Source: an uncultured Prevotella sp. (GTDB lineage Bacteria > Bacteroidota > Bacteroidia > Bacteroidales > Bacteroidaceae). From it: a DNA stretch of 64,000 nt. This document shows positions 10,101-17,924 of this stretch, piece by piece (the stretch's first letter is position 1; every line of letters starts with the position of its first letter). The stretch lies in the NCBI GenBank assembly GCA_937877685.1, contig CALFGU010000121.1:1-64000 (forward strand), given 5' to 3'. The notes under the pieces were generated by a model that saw nothing but the letters and a program-made list of their open reading frames with translations, ran no database searches and was not told the DNA's origin. The translations under genes were made by a program, and so were the position numbers.

Positions 10101-10281
10101 TAATGACAGAATCATTGTTCAACGTAATGCGCAGTGCGTCAGCGTCCTGGTCGGTGGACTTTACGATTCCCGAGGGGTAAACATTTACATTGCCCGACTT
10201 GAAATAGACCAACACGTCTTGAGCAGAAACTATCGTGGCGCAACTTGCCAACATACAAAGAAGGAGACTGCGTAAGTTCAT
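7186..10281 (-). CDS. Secreted CotH-kinase-like protein with F5/8, dockerin, cohesin-like and T9SS domains
   Basis: The ATG at 10281 is chosen because it begins a clean signal peptide (MNLRSLLLCMLASCATIVSA before Gln); the longer frame adds 22 residues. This gives 1031 aa. An F5/8 type C (discoidin) module spans about 195-330. A CotH-like kinase region spans about 385-690 (SPYRLKFDSSQKPFGL, SWVLLANR, DLYLNGDYRGNYNFTQQ, and the metal-binding-like WDFDWAYGYE near 630). A type I dockerin pair lies around 757-815 (GDANLDGAITVADV and DVDCNSAITINDVV). A cohesin-like beta domain and the T9SS tail (GIYIVENVKVTISK) complete it. CotH proteins phosphorylate Ser/Thr of surface proteins in Bacillus; activity here is inferred only. 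Confidence 0.8.
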   Translation of the reverse strand: MNLRSLLLCMLASCATIVSAQDVLVYFKSGNVNVYPSGIVKSTDQDADALRITLNNDSVITFAMAEVASVGNEAPQDLPVFTSFKFNNKYNDQVFTDVETTITPDTIRARVGAIGKWLTPSFNISDDRAKVWVGNKEQVSKQSRLPFEGDVTYTIGYEGWQQLSYTKIADEAWSEPTEGLIYEQINLTADQLSTNAPSNYDEDVDKLVDNNTGTYFHSTWGSGEYEKLPLSAFPYIEVALEEEVQNFTFGYSTSFRTADRFPLSFLLQVSADGETWIDVKDYTAEDGLPQSGVGMTYEAPLIRLDSPCRFIRLTMTEANYKNYLVLSEFWLKKLISEGEAQGPELIRPAQYAYQMRPYGRDVCVQIEWPTDTARVPAIYIETLSGIYPFDKETYLEATIRIDGAGVFPDFEGDVNIRGRGNSSWAGQYGKSPYRLKFDSSQKPFGLTKGKSWVLLANRQTGSMLSNAVAMKIASMVETAAANRIIPVDLYLNGDYRGNYNFTQQVGISNNSIDLDDESYATLLELDTYYDELYKFRPYSYSLPTNVKDPDLDEMDDPYPMFDLIQEDFSNFTDVLNMGTEDYANLIDVEMFARFLLVNELVMNLELGHPKSTYLYKEDLRALHSRYIFGPVWDFDWAYGYENTGTYCTTDPEVDFFDKLIRGLGYNFFYDLRFNSEAVKRAYYKEWKDFMDKHYDELLDYVETYYQYAKSSFESNANTWGDGKNYETVKNNTVNWLAKRAQYIYANLEQYDLESPLDISVGDANLDGAITVADVTCILNKILGQPNETFNFDQADVDCNSAITINDVVHEVALVMNQPEQSSTALSRRKADATLKMQPFQLGLSEATYCPLTLQVDTDDYTALQFELRLPSEMSIQDVDLSTQFDHHKAVFQELNTGTYRVMIYSDNGKALPAGAHEIYVALNAGQMLPEAQRVVSTSAVLLANRMGEDFRVGAQTTNFDVATTSIQDALHTTAIQGGETLIVETATARTLAIYALDGRCVKHVALHPGKNTISLPNGIYIVENVKVTISK

Positions 10282-10344
10282 ATCCTGAGTTTTAAGGAGG
10301 AAACGGGAAGAATTTGTAAAATTAGGCAAAGTGCCTTGTCCTTG

Positions 10345-10352
10345 CAAATGTA
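10345..10352 (-). promoter_or_regulatory. Promoter -7 element of the CotH/cohesin operon
   Basis: Minus-strand TACATTTG (TAnnTTTG consensus), about 64 bp upstream of the ATG at 10281. Confidence 0.5.
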
Positions 10353-10394
10353 CGATAACTTTCTAACTATGACAATTTTTAGCCCGAAAAAACA

Positions 10395-10590
10395 AGTGAT
10401 TATGGCGCAAAAACCTCACTTTTTGCCCCGTGAAATAGACTTTTTGCCCCGCAAAACAGGGGGCGCAGAAATGCAATCCCTTATAGTGAAAACAATTTGA
10501 GAGAGAATTGAAATTCTTTGAGACTTAAGCGCCACAAAGAGTAAGATAGTTTTGAGTGAGCGTAACTTCCGTTTGAGAGGATGGGAAGGA
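10395..10590. repeat. 21-bp periodic segments in the cotH-nrdD intergenic region
   Basis: ACTTTTTGCCCCG occurs at 10418 and 10439 (21 bp apart). TTTGAG occurs at 10496 and 10517 (21 bp) and again at 10551 and 10572 (21 bp). No ORF with coding character covers this stretch. Confidence 0.6.
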
Positions 10591-10739
10591 TTCCAATTTT
10601 TAAGGAATAAACAGAGAATCAAAAAGTAAAAACTTTTCAAAATTAGAAAAAATACATGTTGAAAAATTTGGTTAATTAAAAAGTTGTTTTGCTTCGAAAT
10701 TATGTTCCGAATTTCTTTTTTTCTTCTGAAACAAACACG

Positions 10740-10747
10740 TATTTTTG
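10740..10747 (+). promoter_or_regulatory. Promoter -7 element for nrdD
   Basis: TATTTTTG matches TAnnTTTG. It would start transcription about 320 bp upstream of nrdD, leaving an unusually long leader. Confidence 0.5.
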
Positions 10748-10754
10748 CATCCGT

Positions 10755-11073
10755 TAACCGAAAAACGGAACGCCTGTTTTTGACAATGAAAAGCGACTGT
10801 TGAAAATCTACGTTGCTTGGAATTGCTTAAAATTCAAATAGATGCAGGTGTAAGTGTGGTTTTTGCGGTTGACATCTTCTTTTCCGATGTGGGCATTCTG
10901 TAAGCGTCGTTCCCAAGTCTGACCGACTGCCACTAATGCTTCACTAAGGAAGCGCTATTTCGCTAATTTAAATCACATTATATACTTACAGAAAGGTGCG
11001 TTTTTAAACGACGGGTGCTGGATTAAGTTTCCAAAAAGTTTAACAACCGCTTTCTTGAAAAACCCAGCAACCT
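10755..11073 (+). promoter_or_regulatory. Long structured 5' leader of nrdD, possible cobalamin-riboswitch relative
   Basis: About 320 nt of untranslated leader. Partial resemblance to the cobalamin aptamer core can be read in order: GGAATTGC..AAAATTC (10819-10835), a CTGTAAG segment (10898-10904) and AAGTCTGACCGACTGCC (10915-10931), whose GUC/GAC pairing and UGCC end mimic the conserved AAGUCnGGAnACCUGCC block. The match is imperfect and the usual GCCACUGUA box is degraded, so another aptamer or an NrdR-type control is possible. A second hairpin candidate, AGCGCTATTTCGCT, lies at 10951-10964. Confidence 0.3.
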
Positions 11074-13167
11074 ATGTCAACTGAAAACTTCATCATTACC
11101 AAGCGTGACGGAACGCAGGAGTCTTTTTCGCTTGAAAAAATCAAGAGTGCCATTCTCAAGGCATTCGCTAACGTAAGTGAGCACATCTCTGCGGAACAGC
11201 TTAAGAAGATTGTCGATCATTTGATGTTCTGCAACGGAATGAGCGTTGAGGATATCCAAAACCAGGTGGAGGTAGCCCTTATGGCGGAGCGCCATTTCAA
11301 GGCTGCGAAGGCGTTTATGCTTTACCGTCAGCGCCACATGGAAGATCGTGAAACGGCAGACAAACTCCGTTTCCTTATGGACTATTGTGATTCTGCAAAT
11401 GCGGCTACGGGTTCAAAGTTTGACGCAAACGCGAATGTGGAAAACAAAAACATTGCTACGCTCATCAGTGAACTTCCCAAGCAGGGCTTTATCCGCTTGA
11501 ACCGTCGCTTGCTTTGTGATCGCATCAAGGAAATGTATGGCAAGGAAGTGGCTGACCGCTACATCTACCTCCTTAAGAACCACTACATTTATAAGAACGA
11601 CGAAACCAGTCTCGCCAACTATTGTGCTTCTATAACAATGTATCCCTGGTTGCTCGGAGGTACGAAGAGCATTGGCGGTAACTCTGTTGCGCCCACGAAT
11701 CTGAAGAGTTTCTGTGGCGGATTTGTGAACATGGTATTCATTGTTTCGAGCATGCTTTCGGGAGCTTGTGCTACGCCTGAGTTCATCATGTACATGAACT
11801 ACTTCCTTGAAAAGGAATATGGCACAGACTATTTCCGCCGTGCGGGAGACCAGGCTGACAATTCCTTGCGCCAGCGCACGATTGACAAGGTGATTACCGA
11901 CTGTTTCGAGCAAATCGTTTACTCAATTAACCAACCCACGGGAGCACGTAACTTCCAGAGTGTGTTCTGGAACATATCTTACTACGACAAGTACTATTTC
12001 GAAAGCATCTTCGGTAACTTCTACTTCCCCGATGGCACACAGCCTAACTGGGATGGCGTAAGTTGGTTGCAACAGCGCTTTATGGAATGGTTCAACCAAG
12101 AAAGAACAAAGACTGTTTTGACATTCCCCGTAGAAACAATGGCACTGCTCACCGAAAATGGGGATGTTAAGGACCAGGAATACGGCGACCTTACAGCGCG
12201 TATGTATGCTCAGGGCCACTCCTTCTTTACGTATATGAGCGATAACGCAGACTCGCTCGCTTCATGCTGTCGTTTGCGTAACGAAATCCAGGATAATGGT
12301 TTCTCTTACACACTCGGTGCCGGCGGTGTGAGCACGGGTTCAAAATCAGTGCTTACGATTAACCTCAATCGCTGTGTTCAGCAAGCGACAAGGGAAGGTC
12401 GTCCCTACTGTGACTTCTTGAATGAAGTGGTTGACTTGGTGCATAAGGTGCAGATGGCTTATAACGAAAACTTGAAGCACCTCCTCAACAAGGGTATGCT
12501 TCCCCTTTTCGATGCAGGTTATATTAATATTAAGCGTCAGTATCTCACCATCGGTGTGAACGGAATGGTGGAAGCGGCTGAGAGTTTGGGTCTCACGATT
12601 TCAGATAATGAGGAGTACGCAACGTTTGTTGAAAACATCCTTAGCCTTATTGAGAAGTACAACAAGCAGTATCGTTCAAAGGATGTGCTTTTCAATTGCG
12701 AAATGATTCCTGCTGAAAATGTGGGTGTGAAACATGCGAAGTGGGACCGCCAAGATGGTTACTACGTTCCCCGTGATTGTTACAACTCTTACTTCTATGT
12801 GGTTGAGGATACGAATACCGACGTCATCGAAAAGTTCCGCCTTCACGGACGTAAGTATATTGAGCACCTCACAGGGGGTTCTGCGCTCCACATGAACTTG
12901 GAAGAACACCTCAGCGAGGCACAATATCGCCAGTTGCTCCGTATTGCTTCGAAGGAAGGATGTAACTATTTCACCTTTAATATTCCCAACACACTCTGTA
13001 AGGATTGTGGCAAGATTGATAAGCGTTACTTGAAGGCGTGTCCCCATTGTGGTTCGGAAAATGTGGACTACTTGACACGCATCATCGGATATTTGAAGCG
13101 CGTAAGCAATTTCTCTCTCGATCGTCAGCGCGAAGCGTCTCGCCGTCACTACGGTAAGTTTGCTTAA
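11074..13167 (+). CDS. nrdD: Anaerobic (class III) ribonucleoside-triphosphate reductase, large subunit
   Basis: Reduces NTPs to dNTPs under anaerobiosis using a glycyl radical. The N-terminal ATP-cone (ITKRDGTQESFSLEKIKSAI) regulates overall activity. A central SCCRLR holds active-site cysteines. The C-terminal zinc ribbon is CKDCG...CPHCG, and the radical glycine is Gly672 in RIIGYLKRV. The 697-aa length matches the family. The activating radical-SAM enzyme NrdG is not encoded next to it: the next gene is a secreted glycosidase 316 bp away. The activase must therefore be elsewhere, or beyond this window. The leader is long and structured (see 10755-11073), and a terminator closes the gene. 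Confidence 0.96.
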   Translation: MSTENFIITKRDGTQESFSLEKIKSAILKAFANVSEHISAEQLKKIVDHLMFCNGMSVEDIQNQVEVALMAERHFKAAKAFMLYRQRHMEDRETADKLRFLMDYCDSANAATGSKFDANANVENKNIATLISELPKQGFIRLNRRLLCDRIKEMYGKEVADRYIYLLKNHYIYKNDETSLANYCASITMYPWLLGGTKSIGGNSVAPTNLKSFCGGFVNMVFIVSSMLSGACATPEFIMYMNYFLEKEYGTDYFRRAGDQADNSLRQRTIDKVITDCFEQIVYSINQPTGARNFQSVFWNISYYDKYYFESIFGNFYFPDGTQPNWDGVSWLQQRFMEWFNQERTKTVLTFPVETMALLTENGDVKDQEYGDLTARMYAQGHSFFTYMSDNADSLASCCRLRNEIQDNGFSYTLGAGGVSTGSKSVLTINLNRCVQQATREGRPYCDFLNEVVDLVHKVQMAYNENLKHLLNKGMLPLFDAGYINIKRQYLTIGVNGMVEAAESLGLTISDNEEYATFVENILSLIEKYNKQYRSKDVLFNCEMIPAENVGVKHAKWDRQDGYYVPRDCYNSYFYVVEDTNTDVIEKFRLHGRKYIEHLTGGSALHMNLEEHLSEAQYRQLLRIASKEGCNYFTFNIPNTLCKDCGKIDKRYLKACPHCGSENVDYLTRIIGYLKRVSNFSLDRQREASRRHYGKFA

Positions 13168-13206
13168 GTCGTACTGTGATATAAATTAAAGGTTAATAAA
13201 TGGTTT

Positions 13207-13252
13207 GGAAACGGCTATGCCTCCTCAGCGGAGCATGGTCGTTTCCTTTTTT
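13207..13252 (+). terminator. Rho-independent terminator of nrdD
   Basis: Stem GGAAACG / CGTTTCC (13207-13213 with 13240-13246), with an inner ATGCCTCC/GGAGCAT helix, followed by six Ts. Confidence 0.85.
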
Positions 13253-13310
13253 ATGGGCATTAGGCACTACAGTTGCTTTAAGAATTGCAACTATGATACT
13301 CTTTGTGGCG

Positions 13311-13345
13311 AGAATAAGTATTTCTTTTTTGACAATAAGTATTAT
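13311..13345. repeat. Two 21-bp spaced ATAAGTATT units
   Basis: ATAAG at 13314 and 13335, exactly 21 bp apart, in the 316-bp gap between nrdD and the glycosidase gene. Confidence 0.5.
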
Positions 13346-13423
13346 TATTTTCAACAAAAGGAATTTATTACCGCAAATTCTTGTTTTTATGTCAAAAAAT
13401 TAAAAATTAAAAATTAAAAATCG

Positions 13424-13431
13424 TACTTTTG
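13424..13431 (+). promoter_or_regulatory. Promoter -7 element of the secreted glycosidase gene
   Basis: TACTTTTG fits TAnnTTTG and is 53 bp before the ATG. It is preceded by a short TAAAAAT tandem stretch (13400-13421) that takes the place of a clear -33 box. Confidence 0.55.
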
Positions 13432-13483
13432 CAGGACTAATGCTTTTAATCTTGAAAAACAACCGTTTAATAAACCTTTACTT

Positions 13484-16400
13484 ATGAAAAAAATCTTTAC
13501 GTTCATTGCTGCTATGCTTTGTGTTTCGGCACAGGCTTTGGCGGACAAGGTTGTAGCGTCAACGGTGCTCCCTGATGCGGGAAAACCTGAGCACGTTTAC
13601 ACCATGAAGAATGCTAACGGTGTGTTCTCAAACGCACTGACGGCGCCCACTCAGACTGAGGCAAACTATGGTCTCTTCGCGTTCTACGCTGTAGAAGGAA
13701 AGGCGGATGCCTATTACATTTACAGTACGAAGGCAGAGAAGTGGTTGACTTACGCAGCCGCTGCTAGTTACAACAATGGTAAGGACTTTGTGAAGATGTC
13801 AGCAACAAAGGGTGCGGACGACTATTTCAAAGTGAGCAATTTCTCAGGAGATTCTTACGAAATCCAGCCTTACACAACAAGTGGTACTAATGACAAGTAC
13901 GTAAACTGGTTCCAGGGTACGGGTGGTAATCCCCTTGATGGTTCTAACACTTTAGGTCTTTGGCAAGACAATGGTGGCAAGGACAATGGTAGTAACTGGA
14001 CATTCTCTGAAGTAGTTTTCGTTGTTCGTAACTACTCTATCGTGATGCCCGAGGGTTATACCATCAAGATTGGCGAACAGACGCTTAAGAATGGTGATAC
14101 CTATACTATCGAAGGTAGTGTGAAGAAGGGCGACATCACTGTTGTTGCTCCCGAAGGTCAATTTGCTGCTGTGGCAATCAATGACGTGGCAGAAACTATC
14201 ACTATTTACTTCGCACAAATTCCTGAGCAGCCCGCAACTGTTGCTTACACAAATGCGGTGCTTTATCCCGTTCAGCAGGATGCCGTAGGTGCTGCTGTTT
14301 TGACAGAAAACAATGGCGTTTATACGTTCAGCAATAACGTGCTTGCAGCAAGTTATGTGAAGTTAGGGGATGCTATTTACTTCGGTGGCTCAAAGGCGAT
14401 GGACCTCATGGCAGGTACTGAAATTTTCAGCGTAGCTTTTGGCAACGGTGACAATGTTCCTGCTTCAGGTATGACTTTGAAGAGCGTGGAAGTGAAGGAC
14501 CTCGAGGCAAATGCTACTGCTATTGGTGGCGCTGAGCATTTCGCTGGTAAGGCACTCGAAGCTACTTACTCATATGTATATAAGGAAAAGACTGTAGACA
14601 TTGTTTGGCGCGCCGTTCTCCGTGATGGTTCTCACTATCTCCGTACGGAAATGAAGCTTGTGGGTGTTGACGATGTAGATATGTTTAACATCATCCCCTT
14701 GATGTATAATGTTGACACAAAGGCGGCTGGTTCTGCTCCCAAGACCGTAGGTAATACTCGCGGTGCGGTGTTGATGAGCAACAAGATCTTTGCGGGTCTC
14801 GAACATCCTACTGCTTACAACACAGCAGGGGAAGCTTCTGGCGCTGAAGATAATTGGACGCTTGTTTCTACGCTCGGTCCTATCAACCTCACGCCTGCTT
14901 CTTGGACACAGGTGGCAGAAGATGCCGTTCCCAAGCGTCTTGAAGAAACAATTGGTATTAACTATCCTTACATTCTTGAATACAAGCAGGAAGGTGTGAC
15001 GTTGAAGAAGAACCAAAAGGTGGAAGTGCTCATTAAGTACACCAGCGGTTCTCACCGCTTGAATCTCGGTGGCGTTGACTTGCTTGAAGCAAATGGCGCT
15101 ATCGCAGCTAACGACTACCACAGCGGTTATACTGGCGGTCAGCACAGCAAGAATACGTACACACTCACTGTTCCTTACGACGGTACGTTTACTATTCGCG
15201 GCATGATTGAAAACAAGAGCGAATCTGTGGACGCTAACAGCACAGTAACTGTAACTATCTATGATCCCAAGGAAGGTGTGGTTGTAAACGAAGACATCGT
15301 GGGCATCCAAGGTCTCTGGAGCCGCAACACAACTCTCCAGAAGGGTGAAGACTGGAAGATTTCAGGCGTTGTAGGTCTCGTTGCGCAAGACGGAAGTCAG
15401 ACAAATGCAAATATCCACAGCACTCAGAAGCGCCGTTCATTCTTGGCATACTCAGAAAGAGAACGTGCAGTGCCCTGGCGTGCTACTCCCGTTTACCTCA
15501 CTTGGTATGAACTCCAAATCAACCGCAATAACGCAGCTCCTGGTCGCGAACACCTCGACAACACTAACGTTGAAGACGTGCTCGATGTGCTCAGCCACTG
15601 GAAGAGTGACTTCTACGATCGCTACAACGTATCTCCCAGCATCTATATTATCGACGACGGTTGGGACGAATACGGAGAATGGAAGTTCCACAAGTCATTC
15701 CCCAACGAAATGCGCGATATGGCTGTAGCAGCAGAAGAAATGGGCGCTGGCATTGGTGCTTGGCTCGGTCCTGTTGGTGGTTACGGTCAGAGCGGTAACT
15801 ATCGTCGTGCTTACTGGAACGGTAAGGGCGGTATGCAACTCTCTAACCCCGCTTACTACAAGGCATTTAAGGATGCAGCATACAATCTCGTGATGAACCA
15901 AGGTGATTACCGTTTCTTCAAATTCGACGGTATTTCTGGACAATTCACTTCTGTAGGTCCCGATGCTGGAGATACGGGTAACGAAAACGCAGAAGGTATC
16001 ATCCGTCTCGAACGCTACGTTCGTGAAGAGCTTCGTGAAGACATCTTCTTCAATACTACTGTAGGTACTTGGGCTTCTCCTTTCTGGTATCAGTACACTG
16101 ACGCAACTTGGCGCCAAGAAAACGACCACGACCGCATTGGTAATAACCCCGTAAACCGTGAAAATTGGATTACTTACCGCGACCGTCTCGTTTATCAGAA
16201 CTATGTGCAGAATTCTCCTATTTGCCCCATCAACACTTTGATGACTCACGGATTTATCCTTACCAAGTTCGGTCCTCCCGCTGGTGATACTCGTGAATAT
16301 AAGCACGTTCTTAACGAATTGCGTTGTGCATTCGTTTGCGGTTCAGGCTTGGTTGAGCTCTACAATGACTATGACTTGATGAACAGCATCAATGATGGTA

Positions 16401-17761
16401 AGCTTTGGGCGGATGTTGCAGAATTGATTGCTTGGCAGAAGCGCAACGCTGACGTACTTCCCGACATCCACTGGGTAGGTGGTAATCCTTGGGACGGTAA
16501 CAAGGCGAGCGTTTACGGTTGGGCTTCTTGGAATGGTAAGAAGGCTACACTCGCTCTCCGTAATGGTTCAAACAGCATTGGTTCTTATGAATTCACACTC
16601 CGTGAAGCGCTCAACATTCCTGCTAACGTAGAAGGTAGTGTAATCTTCCGCAAGTCATTCAGTGAGCAAGACAATATGGGCGGTCTCACTTTGGGCGAAC
16701 CCATTGACATTGACACTAAGATTTCTGCGAAACTCCTTGCTAACAGTGTTTATAGTTTCGACGGCGTTATGGCTACAGAAACTGTAAAACCCATTACGAG
16801 CATCGCGATTGAAACAGAAACTGGCGACACTAACGTTGAAGCTGGCAAGACTTTCGTGCTCCAAGCAAAGGTTAACACTGACGCAACATTCCCCGTAGTT
16901 ACATGGGAAAGCAGTGATGAAACAATCGCTACTGTTGCGAGTGGTTTTGTAAAGGCTTTGAAGGAAGGTACAGTTACTATTACTGCTAAGGCTGCTGATG
17001 GTTCTGAAGTGCAGACTCAGATTACACTTACTGTAACTCCTGAGGTACGTGAACCTTATGCAGTAAACTTTGATAAGAACGCAAACCCTACACAGACTCA
17101 CCGTAAGATTACTACTATCACCCTCACAGAGGGCGATGGTGAAGCGCAAGTGATTGAAATCAATCAGGCAAAGCCTTATTTCGATAAGAGTGCCGATGAA
17201 GCATGCCAACTTACTTGCACAGCAGGAAGTGACCTTACTGCTGTTATCAATAAGGAAGGTAACTGGATGAACGCTTACGTGTATATCGACCTCGATAACG
17301 ACCAACAGTTCTCATTCAACGACGGTTCTACAGACCAGAGTGGCACAGACGTAGTTTCATTCAGTTTCTACACTGGTAACTTCAACGATGACCAAAATGG
17401 AGGTGTGAATTCGGCAGGTGAATCTCTCACTGGCAATGCACGCAATACGATGACGCTTCCTCCCTTTAAGGCTCCCGCAGAAGCAGGTACTTACCGAATT
17501 CGCTTTAAGATGGACTGGAACTCAATTGATGCGGGTGGTCAGATTGCGGCTGACGGCACATTGACCGGCGCAAATGGTTTCTTCGCAAATTCAGGTACGA
17601 TTGTCGATGCAACACTCGTTGTAACAGGCGAAGCAACTGGCATTGACGGCGTAACAGCTAACGGTAAGAAGGCAGAACTCTTCGACCTCAGCGGACGCAA
17701 ACTCAATGCGCAACCCGTGAAGGGCGTTTACATCCAAAATGGTAAGAAGGTGGTGCGTTAA
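13484..17761 (+). CDS. Large secreted glycoside hydrolase, clan GH-D-like (GH27/GH36 type), with Big-2, GEVED-like and T9SS domains
   Basis: 1425 aa with a signal peptide (residues 1-20, MKKIFTFIAAMLCVSAQALA). Residues about 25-170 form a beta-rich N-terminal module. A beta-sandwich spans about 270-480, and a CBM-like module (LNLGGVDLLEANGA) spans about 495-590. A TIM-barrel catalytic region spans about 640-1010. It contains YIIDDGWDEYG (DDGWD at 724-728) and FFKFDG, where Asp815 occupies the nucleophile position of clan D alpha-galactosidase-like enzymes. A Big-2 domain follows (about 1100-1185), then a GEVED-like segment (YIDLDNDQQFSFND) and the sorting tail (LFDLSGRKLNAQPVKGVYIQNGKKVV). 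Similar Bacteroides proteins are often labelled enterotoxin, with no demonstrated toxicity implied. The substrate is unknown; an alpha-galactoside or alpha-N-acetylgalactosaminide is likely. Confidence 0.8.
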   Translation: MKKIFTFIAAMLCVSAQALADKVVASTVLPDAGKPEHVYTMKNANGVFSNALTAPTQTEANYGLFAFYAVEGKADAYYIYSTKAEKWLTYAAAASYNNGKDFVKMSATKGADDYFKVSNFSGDSYEIQPYTTSGTNDKYVNWFQGTGGNPLDGSNTLGLWQDNGGKDNGSNWTFSEVVFVVRNYSIVMPEGYTIKIGEQTLKNGDTYTIEGSVKKGDITVVAPEGQFAAVAINDVAETITIYFAQIPEQPATVAYTNAVLYPVQQDAVGAAVLTENNGVYTFSNNVLAASYVKLGDAIYFGGSKAMDLMAGTEIFSVAFGNGDNVPASGMTLKSVEVKDLEANATAIGGAEHFAGKALEATYSYVYKEKTVDIVWRAVLRDGSHYLRTEMKLVGVDDVDMFNIIPLMYNVDTKAAGSAPKTVGNTRGAVLMSNKIFAGLEHPTAYNTAGEASGAEDNWTLVSTLGPINLTPASWTQVAEDAVPKRLEETIGINYPYILEYKQEGVTLKKNQKVEVLIKYTSGSHRLNLGGVDLLEANGAIAANDYHSGYTGGQHSKNTYTLTVPYDGTFTIRGMIENKSESVDANSTVTVTIYDPKEGVVVNEDIVGIQGLWSRNTTLQKGEDWKISGVVGLVAQDGSQTNANIHSTQKRRSFLAYSERERAVPWRATPVYLTWYELQINRNNAAPGREHLDNTNVEDVLDVLSHWKSDFYDRYNVSPSIYIIDDGWDEYGEWKFHKSFPNEMRDMAVAAEEMGAGIGAWLGPVGGYGQSGNYRRAYWNGKGGMQLSNPAYYKAFKDAAYNLVMNQGDYRFFKFDGISGQFTSVGPDAGDTGNENAEGIIRLERYVREELREDIFFNTTVGTWASPFWYQYTDATWRQENDHDRIGNNPVNRENWITYRDRLVYQNYVQNSPICPINTLMTHGFILTKFGPPAGDTREYKHVLNELRCAFVCGSGLVELYNDYDLMNSINDGKLWADVAELIAWQKRNADVLPDIHWVGGNPWDGNKASVYGWASWNGKKATLALRNGSNSIGSYEFTLREALNIPANVEGSVIFRKSFSEQDNMGGLTLGEPIDIDTKISAKLLANSVYSFDGVMATETVKPITSIAIETETGDTNVEAGKTFVLQAKVNTDATFPVVTWESSDETIATVASGFVKALKEGTVTITAKAADGSEVQTQITLTVTPEVREPYAVNFDKNANPTQTHRKITTITLTEGDGEAQVIEINQAKPYFDKSADEACQLTCTAGSDLTAVINKEGNWMNAYVYIDLDNDQQFSFNDGSTDQSGTDVVSFSFYTGNFNDDQNGGVNSAGESLTGNARNTMTLPPFKAPAEAGTYRIRFKMDWNSIDAGGQIAADGTLTGANGFFANSGTIVDATLVVTGEATGIDGVTANGKKAELFDLSGRKLNAQPVKGVYIQNGKKVVR

Positions 17762-17810
17762 TCACGCTCCTCAATTCATAAAAGTGTCGCTCCCGTAGCG
17801 ATAACTAACG

Positions 17811-17850
17811 AAAATAAGCGGTTGCCTCGCGTGAGGCAACCGCTTATTTT
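17811..17850. terminator. Bidirectional terminator between convergent genes
   Basis: Perfect 18-bp inverted repeat with a 4-base loop: arms 17811-17828 and 17833-17850 (core GCGGTTGCCTC). A-tract and T-tract flanks serve both the glycosidase (plus) and the TonB receptor (minus). Confidence 0.9.
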
Positions 17851-17886
17851 AGGTTTATGAAAAGGGGTGTTAATGAACTTTGGGTT

Positions 17887-17910
17887 TTATAGTTACTATA
17901 GTCACTATAG
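17887..17910. repeat. 9-bp CTATAG repeat, locus 1
   Basis: TTATAG at 17887, CTATAG at 17896 and CTATAG at 17905: strict 9-bp spacing, in the 3' flank of the TonB receptor gene. Confidence 0.7.
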
Positions 17911-17924
17911 TTCCAATAGATTAT

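Noticed and set aside
14570..15310. 246-codon open frame on the minus strand inside the glycosidase gene
   Set aside because: Antisense shadow of a gene with strong domain signatures; the composition is unlike a protein.
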